Assembly (NCBI RefSeq): GCF_900182545.1
Contig: NZ_FXTJ01000018.1
Span: 1 to 64,000 of the forward strand
DNA from: Geodermatophilus aquaeductus
GTDB lineage: Bacteria; Actinomycetota; Actinomycetes; Mycobacteriales; Geodermatophilaceae
Reading direction: 5' to 3'
DNA length: 64,000 nucleotides
The notes beneath the pieces are model-generated. The model saw nothing but the letters and a program-made list of their open reading frames with translations, searched no databases and was not told where the DNA came from. Numbering within the stretch: position 1 is the stretch's first letter; every line of letters begins with the position of its first letter. The translations under genes and the position numbers were made by a program. Shown here one piece after another: positions 18,247 to 27,039 of the stretch.

Positions 18247-19605
18247 TTGTCCATCGCAACAGAAGGACCGCCCGCGGGAACCGGAGGTCTTCCTCGACGG
18301 ACCCGGCGCAGGCGGTCACGACGCGCTCTCGGGGGCGCGGCCACCGCGTTCGTCGTGGCGTCCACCCTGGCCGCCTGCGGCGGTGGGGGATCGGACTCCG
18401 GCACCCCGACCCTGACCTGGTACATCAACCCCGACTCCGGCGGCCAGGCGACGATCGCCGAGCGCTGCTCCGAGGACTCGGACGGGGCCTACCGGATCGA
18501 GGTGGCCCAGCTGCCCCGGGACTCGCCCGCCCAGCGGGAGCAGCTGATCCGCCGGCTGGCGGCGAACGACGAGTCGATCGACCTCATGAGCCTGGACGTG
18601 GTGTTCCCGCCGGAGTTCGCGCAGGCGGGCTTCCTCGCCCCCGTGCCGGAGGACGTCGCACAGGAGGTCACCGAGGGTGTCTTCCAGGGCGCGGTGGACT
18701 CCGCCACGTGGAACGACGAGCTCATCGCGGTCCCCTTCTGGGCCAACACCCAGCTCCTCTGGTACCGGAAGTCGGTGGCGGAGGCGGCCGGGCTCGACAT
18801 GAGCCAGCCGGTCACCTGGGACCAGCTGATCGAGGCCGCGGAGAGCCAGGACAAGCTGCTCAGCGCCCAGGGCCGGCGGTCGGAGTCCCTGATGGTGTGG
18901 TTCAACGCGCTCCTGGAGTCCGCCGGTGGCCAGTACATCGAGGAGAGCGGGGAGAGCCCCGAGAGCATCCAGTTCGGTCTCACCACCCCCGAGGCCAAGC
19001 GTGCCTCCGAGGTGATGGCCGCCGTCGCCAACTCCTCGGCTGTGGGCCCCGGGTTCACGACGGCCAGCGAGGACACCAGCGCGAGCGAGTTCGAGAGCGA
19101 CGACGCCGGCTTCATGGTCAACTGGCCGTTCGTCTACGCCCAGGCCCAGTCCAAGGTCGAGGCCGGCACGCTGGACCAGTCGGTGCCCGACGACTACGGC
19201 TGGGCGCTGTACCCCGCCGTCGACGAGGGCACGCCGAGCGCACCTCCCCTCGGCGGGATCGACATCGCCGTGTCGGCGTTCAGCCGCAACGTCGACCTCG
19301 CCTACGAGGCGGTCACCTGCATCGTCCAGGACGAGAACCAGGCCGAGTACATGGTGACCAACGGCAACCCGGCCTCGTCGATCGCTGTCTACGACGACCC
19401 CGAGGTGCAGGAGGCCTACCCGATGGCCGACACCATCCGCGAGTCCCTGGAGCTGGCGGCCTCCCGCCCGCTCACGGCCTACTACAGCGAGGTCCTGGGG
19501 TGCTTCCTGCGCGAGTTCCACCCGCCGGGCTCGGTGAACGACCAGACCGGTGAGCGCACGGAGACCCTCACCCAGGCCGTCCTGACAGGAGAGCAGCTGC
19601 TATGA
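18247..19605 (+). CDS. ABC sugar transporter, substrate-binding lipoprotein
   Basis: 452-residue extracellular solute-binding protein of the maltose/trehalose class (LpqY-like). The N-terminus has an arginine-rich stretch with RSRRALGG, which may be a Tat signal, then a hydrophobic segment and the lipobox TLAAC (lipidated C44). QLLWYRKSVAEAAGL and PVTWDQLIEAAE are typical of family 1 binding proteins. The start is a TTG at 18247 with GGAGG 9 nt upstream; no better start is seen. Its stop overlaps the first permease gene by 4 bp. The GH13 enzyme at the end of the operon suggests an alpha-glucoside or trehalose ligand. Confidence 0.88.
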   Translation: MSIATEGPPAGTGGLPRRTRRRRSRRALGGAATAFVVASTLAACGGGGSDSGTPTLTWYINPDSGGQATIAERCSEDSDGAYRIEVAQLPRDSPAQREQLIRRLAANDESIDLMSLDVVFPPEFAQAGFLAPVPEDVAQEVTEGVFQGAVDSATWNDELIAVPFWANTQLLWYRKSVAEAAGLDMSQPVTWDQLIEAAESQDKLLSAQGRRSESLMVWFNALLESAGGQYIEESGESPESIQFGLTTPEAKRASEVMAAVANSSAVGPGFTTASEDTSASEFESDDAGFMVNWPFVYAQAQSKVEAGTLDQSVPDDYGWALYPAVDEGTPSAPPLGGIDIAVSAFSRNVDLAYEAVTCIVQDENQAEYMVTNGNPASSIAVYDDPEVQEAYPMADTIRESLELAASRPLTAYYSEVLGCFLREFHPPGSVNDQTGERTETLTQAVLTGEQLL

Positions 19606-20564
19606 GCCAGACGACGCTGCCGCCGGTCGAGAAGACCCAGCCCGTCTCCGCACCCGGCGGCTCGATCAGCGACCGGTCCCGGGCCGAGCGCAAGCTCGGC
19701 TGGATGCTGGCCGGCCCGGCCTTCGTGGTCATGCTGCTGGTGACCGCCTACCCGATCGTGCAGGCGGTCTACTACTCGCTGTTCAACTACCGGTTGACCG
19801 ACCCCGAGAACCGGTCCTTCGAGGGTCTCGGCAACTACTGGGTCATCCTCACCGACGGCGTGTGGTGGCAGTCCATCCTCGTCACGGTGATCATCACGGT
19901 GGTCACGGTGAGCGTCGAGCTGGTGGCCGGCTTCGCCCTCGCCCTGGTGATGGCCAAGGCGCTCTCGTCGATCCGGCCGGTCGTCCGGGCGGCCATCCTG
20001 ATCCCCTACGCGGTGATCACGGTCGTGTCGGCCTTCGCCTGGCAGTTCGCCTTCAGGATCGACACCGGCTTCGTCAACAGCTGGTTCGCCTGGCTGCCGG
20101 GCGTCAGCGACACCACCGACTGGTTCGGTGGGCAGGCGTCCTCGCTGTTCGTCATCTGCCTGGCCGAGATCTGGAAGACCACCCCGTTCATCTCGCTGCT
20201 GCTCCTGGCGGGCCTGGCCCAGGTGCCGGAGGTGCTGCAGGAGGCGGCCAAGGTCGACGGCGCCACCTGGTGGCAGCGGATGTGGCGGGTCACCATCCCC
20301 AACATGAAGGCCGCCATCATGGTGGCGCTGCTGTTCCGGACCCTCGACGCGTTCCGGGTCTTCGACAGCATCTTCATCATGACCGCGGGCGCGAACAACA
20401 CCGAGTCGGTGTCGTTCCTCGCCTATCGGCAGACGATCTCCCGGGTGGAGATCGGGCTCGGCTCGGCCGTCTCGGTGTTGCTCTTCCTGGCGGTGGTGCT
20501 CATCGCCTTCACCTTCATCAAGGGCTTCAGGGTCGACCTGGCCCAGGCCCGAGGGGAGCGCTGA
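19602..20564 (+). CDS. ABC sugar transporter permease 1 (SugA/MalF-like)
   Basis: 320-residue inner-membrane protein with six or so hydrophobic segments starting at LAGPAFVVMLLVTAYPIVQAVYYS. The EAA loop that contacts the ATPase is EAAKVDGATWWQRMWRVTIP. It ends FIKGFRVDLAQARGER. The ATG overlaps the binding-protein stop (ATGA) and its own stop overlaps the next ATG (TGATG), so the three genes are tightly coupled. Confidence 0.93.
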   Translation: MSQTTLPPVEKTQPVSAPGGSISDRSRAERKLGWMLAGPAFVVMLLVTAYPIVQAVYYSLFNYRLTDPENRSFEGLGNYWVILTDGVWWQSILVTVIITVVTVSVELVAGFALALVMAKALSSIRPVVRAAILIPYAVITVVSAFAWQFAFRIDTGFVNSWFAWLPGVSDTTDWFGGQASSLFVICLAEIWKTTPFISLLLLAGLAQVPEVLQEAAKVDGATWWQRMWRVTIPNMKAAIMVALLFRTLDAFRVFDSIFIMTAGANNTESVSFLAYRQTISRVEIGLGSAVSVLLFLAVVLIAFTFIKGFRVDLAQARGER

Positions 20565-21397
20565 TGTCGACCAAGGAGAAGACCTGGTGGTGGGTCGGCG
20601 GCGTGCTGATCGTCGTCTACTGCCTGTTCCCGATCGCCTGGATCGTCTCGCTGTCCTTCAAGACCACCGCGGACCTCGCGAACAAGTCGTTCCTGCCCTC
20701 GTCGTGGACGTGGGAGAACTACTCGACGATCCTCACCGGCACGGCCAGTGACCTGTTCCTGCCGGCGCTGCGCAACTCGTTCGGCATCTGCCTGATCGCC
20801 ACGGCGATCTCGTGCCTGCTGTCGATGTTCGCCGCCTACGCGATCGCCCGGCTGGACTTCCCGGGGAAGAAGCTCATCCTCGGCACCGCGCTGGCGGTGG
20901 CGATCTTCCCGGTCATCTCGATCGTGACGCCGCTGTTCAACCTGTGGCGGCAGATCGGCCTGTACGACACCTGGCCCGGGCTGATCATCCCGTACCTGTC
21001 CCTGACGCTGCCCATCTCCATCTGGACGATGTCGGCGTTCTTCCGGGAGATCCCCTGGGAGATGGAGCAGGCCGCGCAGGTCGACGGTGCGACGACGTGG
21101 CAGGCCTTCCGCAAGGTCATCGTCCCGCTCGCCGCTCCCGGCGTGTTCACCACGGCGATCATCGCGTTCTTCATCGCATGGAACGACTTCGCCTACGGCA
21201 TCTCCCTGACCTCCACCAGCGCCGCCCGCCCGGTCCCGGCGGCGCTCGGGCTCTTCTCGGGGGCCTCCCAGTTCCAGGACCCCACCGGGGCCATCGCCGC
21301 GGCCGCGGTGATCGTCACCATCCCCGTCGTCGTCCTGGTCCTGCTGTTCCAGCGGCGCATCGTCGCCGGTCTCACCAACGGCGCGGTCAAGGGCTGA
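20564..21397 (+). CDS. ABC sugar transporter permease 2 (SugB/MalG-like)
   Basis: 277-residue permease, the partner of the preceding one. It opens with a hydrophobic helix (VGGVLIVVYCLFPIAWIVSLSF) and carries the EAA loop QAAQVDGATTWQAFRKVIVP. The C-terminus RRIVAGLTNGAVKG is the classic ending of MalG-type permeases. A one-base overlap joins it to permease 1. Confidence 0.93.
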   Translation: MSTKEKTWWWVGGVLIVVYCLFPIAWIVSLSFKTTADLANKSFLPSSWTWENYSTILTGTASDLFLPALRNSFGICLIATAISCLLSMFAAYAIARLDFPGKKLILGTALAVAIFPVISIVTPLFNLWRQIGLYDTWPGLIIPYLSLTLPISIWTMSAFFREIPWEMEQAAQVDGATTWQAFRKVIVPLAAPGVFTTAIIAFFIAWNDFAYGISLTSTSAARPVPAALGLFSGASQFQDPTGAIAAAAVIVTIPVVVLVLLFQRRIVAGLTNGAVKG

Positions 21398-21445
21398 CCC
21401 GGCTGTGCTCCCCGTTCCACTGACGTCCGAAGGGGACGAGATCTG

Positions 21446-22762
21446 ATGGCCTCCATCGAGATGCGCAACATCGTCAAGCAGTACGGAGACGGCTACCCGG
21501 CCGTGAACGACGTCAGCCTCGACATCGCCGACGGCGAGTTCATGATCCTGGTCGGCCCGTCCGGCTGCGGGAAGTCCACCCTGCTGCGGATGATCGTCGG
21601 GCTGGAGGACATCACCAGCGGCGACATGGTCATCGGCGGCAAGCGGGTCAACGACCTCGCCCCGCGCGAGCGCAACCTGTCGATGGTCTTCCAGAACTAT
21701 GCGCTCTACCCGCACATGACGGTGTTCGAGAACATCGCCTTCCCGCTGCGGCTGTCCAAGACGCCCGACGACGAGGTCCGCCGCCGGGTGAACGAGGCCT
21801 CCGACGTCCTCGAGCTCAAGGAGCACCTCGAGCGCAAGCCGGCCAACCTCTCCGGTGGTCAGCGCCAGCGGGTGGCCATGGGCCGGGCGATCGTGCGGCA
21901 GGCCGAGGCGTTCCTCTTCGACGAGCCGCTGTCCAACCTCGACGCCAAGCTGCGCGGGCAGATGCGCACCGAGATCTCCCGGCTGCAGCGCCGGCTGGGC
22001 ATCACCACCGTCTACGTCACCCACGACCAGACCGAGGCGATGACCCTGGGCGACCGGGTCTGCGTCCTGCGCAAGGGCAAGATCCAGCAGGTCGCCTCGC
22101 CGCGCGAGCTCTACGAGCAGCCGGTCAACCTCTTCGTCGCCGGGTTCATCGGCTCGCCGCCGATGAACTTCCTGCCCGCGACGCTGGAGGGCAACGCGCT
22201 CACGACGCCGTTCGGGTCGATCACCCTCGACGAGAAGCGGGTCGCGGCCGTCACCGGCCGGGAGCTGCTGCTGGTGGGCATCCGGCCGGAGTACTTCGAG
22301 GACGCGTCGCTGGTCGACGAGGCCAAGCGCCCGGTCGGGTCGCTGTTCCGCGCCCGGGTCGACGTCACCGAGTGGCTGGGGGACTCGCAGTACGCCTACA
22401 TCCCCTACGAGGCGCCCGAGGCGATCACCGCCCAGCTGCGCGACCTGTCCCGGGAGCTGGACTCCGAGGAGCTGCGCACGCAGGCGATCGTGTCGATCGA
22501 CTCCACGAGCCGGATCCGCGAGGGCCGGGAGGCGGAGTTCTGGCTCGACAGCCGGAAGGTGCACGTCTTCGACCCGCAGACCGGCGAGAACCTCACCCGC
22601 GACGCGGAGGCCGGCGCCCGGCTGACGCAGATGGCCACCGAGGACCGGGTGGAGCAGGTCCAGGAGGCGCAGGCGTCGGGGCAGACCGTCGGCTCCAGCG
22701 TGATCGACGGGCCCTCCGGGACGTCCGGACCCTCCGGGGCGCACCGCTCCGGCGCCGCGTAA
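21446..22762 (+). CDS. ABC sugar transporter ATPase (SugC/MsiK-like)
   Basis: 438-residue ATPase. Walker A is GPSGCGKST at 37-45, the Q-loop is MVFQNYALYPHMTV, the signature LSGGQRQRVAMGRA, Walker B AFLFDEPLSNLDA and the H-loop VTHDQTEA. The C-terminal TOBE/regulatory part contains LLLVGIRPEYFEDA. The tail after about residue 375 is longer than in SugC/MsiK and looks disordered. It lies 48 bp after the permease, with a GAAGGGGA ribosome-binding site. Having its own ATPase means the importer need not share a general MsiK. Confidence 0.93.
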   Translation: MASIEMRNIVKQYGDGYPAVNDVSLDIADGEFMILVGPSGCGKSTLLRMIVGLEDITSGDMVIGGKRVNDLAPRERNLSMVFQNYALYPHMTVFENIAFPLRLSKTPDDEVRRRVNEASDVLELKEHLERKPANLSGGQRQRVAMGRAIVRQAEAFLFDEPLSNLDAKLRGQMRTEISRLQRRLGITTVYVTHDQTEAMTLGDRVCVLRKGKIQQVASPRELYEQPVNLFVAGFIGSPPMNFLPATLEGNALTTPFGSITLDEKRVAAVTGRELLLVGIRPEYFEDASLVDEAKRPVGSLFRARVDVTEWLGDSQYAYIPYEAPEAITAQLRDLSRELDSEELRTQAIVSIDSTSRIREGREAEFWLDSRKVHVFDPQTGENLTRDAEAGARLTQMATEDRVEQVQEAQASGQTVGSSVIDGPSGTSGPSGAHRSGAA

Positions 22763-22773
22763 CGGCCCCGCCC

Positions 22774-24402
22774 GTGGACCACCGCCGTCCGTGGTGGCGG
22801 ACGGCGGTGGTCTACGAGGTCTACCTGCGCAGCTTCGCCGACGGGAACGGGGACGGGCTCGGCGACGTCCCCGGCCTGCGCAGCCGGCTGCCGTACCTCG
22901 CCGACCTCGGCGTCGACGCGCTGTGGGTCACGCCCTGGTACCCCTCGCCGATGGCCGACGGCGGCTACGACGTCGCCGACCACCGCGACGTCGACCCGCG
23001 CTTCGGCACCCTCGCCGACGTCGACGCGCTGGTGGCCGACGCGCATGCGCTGGGGGTGCGCGTCGTGGTCGACCTGGTCGCCAACCACACCTCGGCCGAG
23101 CACCCGTGGTTCCGCGCGGCGCTGGCCGCGGGTCCGGGCGCGCCCGAGCGCTCGCGGTACTTCTTCCGCGACGGGCGGGCCGGCGGCAGCGCGCCGCCCA
23201 ACGACTGGATCAGCGCCTTCGGCGGCCCGGCCTGGACGCGGGTGACCGGTCCCGGCGGCCCGGAGCAGTGGTACCTGCACCTGTTCGCCCCGGAGCAGCC
23301 CGACCTGGACTGGACCTCCCCGGAGGTGGCCGACGACTTCGACGCGACGGTGCGGTTCTGGCTCGACCGCGGCGTCGACGGGATCCGCGTCGACGCCGCC
23401 CCGGCGATGGCGAAGGTGCCCGGCCTGCCCGACGCGGGGCACCCGCCGGGCGCCTCGTTCGCCAGCAGCGAGTGGGTGGGCAACCCGCACTGGGACGTCG
23501 ACGAGGTGCACGAGGTCTTCCGGCGCTGGCGCCGCATCGGCGACGCCTACGACGGCGACCGGCTGTTCGTCTCCGAGGCCGTCGTCAACGGCCCGGAACG
23601 GCTGGCCCGCTACGTCCGGCCCGACGAGCTGCACACCACCTTCAACTTCGACTACCTCAAGGCGCCGTGGGACGCGGGGGCGCTGCGGACGGTGGTCGAC
23701 GGGACGCTGGCCGCGCTGGCCCCGGTCGGCGCCCCGGCCACCTGGGTGCTGTCCAGCCACGACGAGACCCGGCACGTCACCCGCTTCGGCCGGGAGCGCA
23801 GCGGCGCCGCGGTGATGGGGTTCGACGACGCCCCGCCCGCCGACCTCGCCCGGGGGCTGCGCCGGGCCCGCGCCGCGGCGTTGCTGACGCTGGCGCTGCC
23901 GGGCGGGGCGTACCTGTACCAGGGGGAGGAGCTCGGCCTGCCGGAGGTCGAGGACCTGCCCGCCGAGGCGCTGCAGGACCCGACGTGGGAGCGGTCCGGG
24001 CACACGGCACGGGGGCGCGACGGCTGCCGGGTGCCGCTGCCGTGGTCCGGGGACGCGCCGCCGTTCGGGTTCGCGCCCGACGGTGTGACGCCGTGGCTGC
24101 CGCAGCCCGCGTCGTGGGCGTCGCTGACCGCGGAGGCGCAGCGCGCGGACCCGGCGTCGACGCTGTCGCTGTACCGGGCCGCGCTGCGGCTGCGCCGGGA
24201 GCTGCCGGTGGAGGAGCCGCTGACCTGGCTGGACCTGGGTGCGGACGTCCTGGCCTTCGACCGGGGGCCGGCGCTGCGCTGCGTCGTCAACCTGTCGGCG
24301 CGGCCGGTCCCGCTGGCCGGGCTCGGGCGGGTGCTGCTGGGCAGCGGGACCCCGGGGGAGGCGCTCGCGCCCGACACCGCCGTCTGGCTGGCGCCCGCCT
24401 GA
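22774..24402 (+). CDS. GH13 alpha-glucosidase/oligo-1,6-glucosidase
   Basis: 542-residue glycoside hydrolase family 13 enzyme. The barrel begins WWRTAVVYEVYLRSFADGNGDG (calcium-type DxNxDG). Nucleophile D207 is in GIRVDAAPA, acid/base E268 in LFVSEAVVN and transition-state aspartate D330 in SSHDETRH. It should split alpha-glucosides taken up by the transporter 11 bp upstream; no signal peptide is seen, so it acts in the cytoplasm. The GTG at 22774 starts just before the conserved WW motif. Confidence 0.88.
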   Translation: MDHRRPWWRTAVVYEVYLRSFADGNGDGLGDVPGLRSRLPYLADLGVDALWVTPWYPSPMADGGYDVADHRDVDPRFGTLADVDALVADAHALGVRVVVDLVANHTSAEHPWFRAALAAGPGAPERSRYFFRDGRAGGSAPPNDWISAFGGPAWTRVTGPGGPEQWYLHLFAPEQPDLDWTSPEVADDFDATVRFWLDRGVDGIRVDAAPAMAKVPGLPDAGHPPGASFASSEWVGNPHWDVDEVHEVFRRWRRIGDAYDGDRLFVSEAVVNGPERLARYVRPDELHTTFNFDYLKAPWDAGALRTVVDGTLAALAPVGAPATWVLSSHDETRHVTRFGRERSGAAVMGFDDAPPADLARGLRRARAAALLTLALPGGAYLYQGEELGLPEVEDLPAEALQDPTWERSGHTARGRDGCRVPLPWSGDAPPFGFAPDGVTPWLPQPASWASLTAEAQRADPASTLSLYRAALRLRRELPVEEPLTWLDLGADVLAFDRGPALRCVVNLSARPVPLAGLGRVLLGSGTPGEALAPDTAVWLAPA

Positions 24403-24589
24403 CCCTGGCCCGGACGGCCGGGGCGCTCCGGGCATCCCCGGACGAGGGACGCCAGGCGGACCGGGGACGTCCCTGTTGGCCGGGACACCCGTCCTGCTGG
24501 GACGATGACGGGGAGGACCGCTGCCGGGAGGTGGTGGTCGGTCGGCCAGGAGGCGGCGCGGGACGCGCGCCGGAGCAGGAGGAGCCACC

Positions 24590-25420
24590 ATGCCCAACCC
24601 GATCGTCAAGCTCTGGCGGTACCTGACCGCGTCGGCCAACGCGCAGATCGACCAGCGGGCGGACCCGAAGATCCAGATCCAGCAGGCGATCGAGGCCGAG
24701 CAGCAGCGGCACCAGGCGCTGGCCAACCAGGCCGCCGCGGTGCTGGGCAACCAGCGGCAGCTGGAGATGCGGCTGAACCGGCAGCTCGGCGAGGTCGAGA
24801 AGCTGCAGGCCTCGGCGCGCCAGGCGCTGGTGCTCGCCGACCAGTCGCGCGGCCGGGGCGACGCGGCCAAGGCCGGCGAGTACGAGAACGCCGCGCAGGC
24901 CTTCGCCACCCAACTGGTCGCCGCCGAGCAGGCGATGGAGGACCTCAAGCGCAGCCACGACGAGGCGCTGCACGCCGCCGAGCAGGCGCGCGGCGCGGTC
25001 GAGCAGAGCCGGATGCGGCTGCAGACCACGCTCGCCGAGCGCACCAAGCTGATGAGCCAGCTCGAGCAGGCCAAGATGCAGGAGCACGTGGCCGCCTCGA
25101 TGCGCCAGGTCAACGAGCTGTCCGCGCCGGGCAACACCCCGAGTCTGGCGGAGGTCCGCGACAAGATCGAGGCCCGCTACGCCAACGCCCTGGGCCAGGC
25201 CGAGCTCGCCCAGACCTCGGTCGAGGGCCGCATGCTCGAGGTGCAGAAGGCGACGCTCGACGTCGCCGGCGCCTCCCGGCTGGAGCAGATCCGCGCCGGC
25301 ATGGGCGGGCAGGCCGCCGTCGAGGGCGGCAGCGGCGCCGCGGGCGCGATCGGCCCGGGGACGTCGTCGCCGTCGTTCGAGAAGACCGAGCAGCCGGTCC
25401 AGCGACCCGAGAACGCCTGA
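24590..25420 (+). CDS. pspA: PspA/IM30 family membrane-stress protein
   Basis: 276-residue protein, almost wholly alpha-helical coiled coil. It starts with an amphipathic helix ([18 protein letters not shown]) that in this ESCRT-III-like family binds damaged membrane, followed by [25 protein letters not shown]. The tail after about residue 235 is Gly/Ser-rich and disordered. The ATG has a strong AGGAGGAG ribosome-binding site. In M. tuberculosis pspA directly follows clgR and is followed by pspM/pspN. Here it is about 8 kb from clgR and no pspM-like membrane gene follows. Confidence 0.9.
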   Translation: MPNPIVKLWRYLTASANAQIDQRADPKIQIQQAIEAEQQRHQALANQAAAVLGNQRQLEMRLNRQLGEVEKLQASARQALVLADQSRGRGDAAKAGEYENAAQAFATQLVAAEQAMEDLKRSHDEALHAAEQARGAVEQSRMRLQTTLAERTKLMSQLEQAKMQEHVAASMRQVNELSAPGNTPSLAEVRDKIEARYANALGQAELAQTSVEGRMLEVQKATLDVAGASRLEQIRAGMGGQAAVEGGSGAAGAIGPGTSSPSFEKTEQPVQRPENA

Positions 25421-25425
25421 GCACC

Positions 25426-25466
25426 CACCGCGGGCCCGGTCACCGGTGGTGACCGGGCCCGCGGTG
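25426..25466. terminator. Strong bidirectional terminator
   Basis: Perfect 19-bp inverted repeat (25426-25444/25448-25466) with a 3-nt loop between the converging pspA and glycosylase genes. Confidence 0.88.
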
Positions 25467-25468
25467 TC

Positions 25469-26323
25469 TCAGGTCGCGCTGGTCAGCGGCCGCGGGTGGT
25501 CCGGCTCGCCCGTACGGGCCTGCGGGTCGACCGGCGCGTCGGTGGCCTGGCAGGTCGGGCACCAGTAGGTGATGCGTTCCTGCAGGTCGGGGCCCTGGTC
25601 ACCGCGCAGGATCGGCGTGCTGCACCGGTAGCAGGGCCTGTCCTTGCGGCCGTAGACCCAGTGGTCGCGGCCGCGGCGCAGGTCGCCGGTGGTGCTCTGC
25701 TCGGGACGGTCGCGGTTGGCCAGCATCAGCGCGCGGGTCCGCTCGACCAGCCCGGGGAGGTCCTCGACGTCGGCCACCCGCATCCACGGGTGCACGCGGC
25801 AGACGAACAGGCCCTCGACCTTGTAGAGGTTGCCCGGCCCGCACAGGTTGCGCTGGTCGAGGATGGCGACGCCGATCTGCTCGTCGGGGTGCGCCCGCAG
25901 CCGGCGCAGCGCCTCGTCGAGGTCCCAGTCCGGGCCGAGGACGTCGGGGCCGAGGTGGCCGACGACGGAGTCCTCGTGCTGCGTGCGGACCATCGCGACG
26001 TCGTGCAGCCGGTAGCCGACGCAGTCCCACTGGTCGGTGGCCAGGACGGCCCGGATCGAGAACGCCGGCCCGCCGCGCCACTTGGCGCCCTTGCGGTAGA
26101 TGTGCCAGCTGCCGTCCATCCGGTAGTGGGTGCGCAGCGTCCAGCCGTCGGTGAACCGGGTCAGCATGTGTTTGCCGCGGGGGACCACCTCGCTGACCGT
26201 GCGGCCCGCGAGGTCGGTCGCGGCCAGCTGCGGCACCCGGAGCTCGCCGCGGCGCAGCGTCTGGCCGGCCAGCGCCGTGTTCATCCGCTTGGCCGCCAGC
26301 CAGACGGTGTCTCCCTCGGGCAC
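25469..26323 (-). CDS. nei: Fpg/Nei family DNA glycosylase (endonuclease VIII type)
   Basis: 284-residue bifunctional glycosylase/AP lyase for oxidized bases. After Met removal the protein begins PEGDTVW, giving the catalytic proline and glutamate of this family. VPRGKHML supplies the conserved lysine, and LCGPGNLYKVEGLF belongs to the helix-two-turn-helix. The C-terminal zinc finger has cysteines in CYRC and CPTC. The GTG at 26323 is fixed by the need for an N-terminal Pro. GACACT lies 6 nt upstream. In mycobacteria one nei gene neighbours lhr; here lhr is 2.5 kb away. Confidence 0.92.
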   Translation of the reverse strand: MPEGDTVWLAAKRMNTALAGQTLRRGELRVPQLAATDLAGRTVSEVVPRGKHMLTRFTDGWTLRTHYRMDGSWHIYRKGAKWRGGPAFSIRAVLATDQWDCVGYRLHDVAMVRTQHEDSVVGHLGPDVLGPDWDLDEALRRLRAHPDEQIGVAILDQRNLCGPGNLYKVEGLFVCRVHPWMRVADVEDLPGLVERTRALMLANRDRPEQSTTGDLRRGRDHWVYGRKDRPCYRCSTPILRGDQGPDLQERITYWCPTCQATDAPVDPQARTGEPDHPRPLTSAT

Positions 26324-26421
26324 GCCTCCAGTGTCCCCCGACGGCATCCGCCCTGCTCGGACGCGAGGGACGTCACCCCGCGGGCGGGAAGCCCAGCGGG
26401 TGCCGCGGCGCTGCAGCACCC

Positions 26422-27006
26422 GTGCAGCGCCGACCCGCCTCCGCCAGCAGCACCCCCGCGCACCTGGCCGCGGCCGGTGAGCCGGTGACCGTGACCGTCG
26501 CCCGCGACGTGCGGCCCGAGCAGGGCGAGGCGTTCGAGCGCTGGGCCGACGAGATCCTCGGCCTCGCCGCCGGCTTCGCGGGCAACCTGGGCACCAGCCT
26601 GCTGCGCCCGGGTCCGGGCTCGACCCGCTACCACCTGGTCTACCGCTTCGCCGACGGCGAGTCGCTGGCCCGCTGGGAGCGCTCGGCGCAGCGGCAGGAG
26701 GCGTTGGACCGGGTCGAGCACCTCGCCGAGGGCGCCGACTACGCCCGCGTGGCCGGGCTGGACAGCTTCTTCACCGCGCTGACCCCGCCGCGCCCGGGAC
26801 CGCGCTGGCGGCTGACCGTGCTGACCATCGGCGTCGTCTTCGCCATCACGCTGGCCTTCCAGCTGCTGGTGGCCCCGTACGTGGCGTCGTGGCCGCTGCC
26901 GGCCCGGCTGCTGCTGTCGGCGACGATCGTCGTCGTGCTGCTCGGCCAGGTGGTCATGCCGCGGCTGTCGCGCTGGCTCGCCCCCTGGCTGCGCGGCCGC
27001 CGCTGA
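26422..27006 (+). CDS. Antibiotic-biosynthesis-monooxygenase domain protein with two membrane helices
   Basis: 194-residue protein. Residues ~20-110 form a ferredoxin-like ABM domain (VTVTVARDVRPEQGEAFERWADEILGLAAGFAGNLGTSLLRP). Two transmembrane segments follow (VLTIGVVFAITLAFQLLV and LLLSATIVVVLLGQVVM), ending in a basic tail. This layout is known in COG3224-type proteins of unknown function; the ABM domain alone does not prove oxygenase activity. The GTG at 26422 is the earliest start; a later one would also keep the domain. Confidence 0.75.
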   Translation: MQRRPASASSTPAHLAAAGEPVTVTVARDVRPEQGEAFERWADEILGLAAGFAGNLGTSLLRPGPGSTRYHLVYRFADGESLARWERSAQRQEALDRVEHLAEGADYARVAGLDSFFTALTPPRPGPRWRLTVLTIGVVFAITLAFQLLVAPYVASWPLPARLLLSATIVVVLLGQVVMPRLSRWLAPWLRGRR

Positions 27007-27039
27007 GGACCGTCACACCCGCCGCGTAGACCGGGGCGC

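Noticed and set aside
24557..24567. CGC-N5-GCG upstream of pspA as a ClgR box
   Set aside because: Core matches, but the inner bases do not fit the ClgR pattern, and such a short GC core is expected by chance in this DNA.
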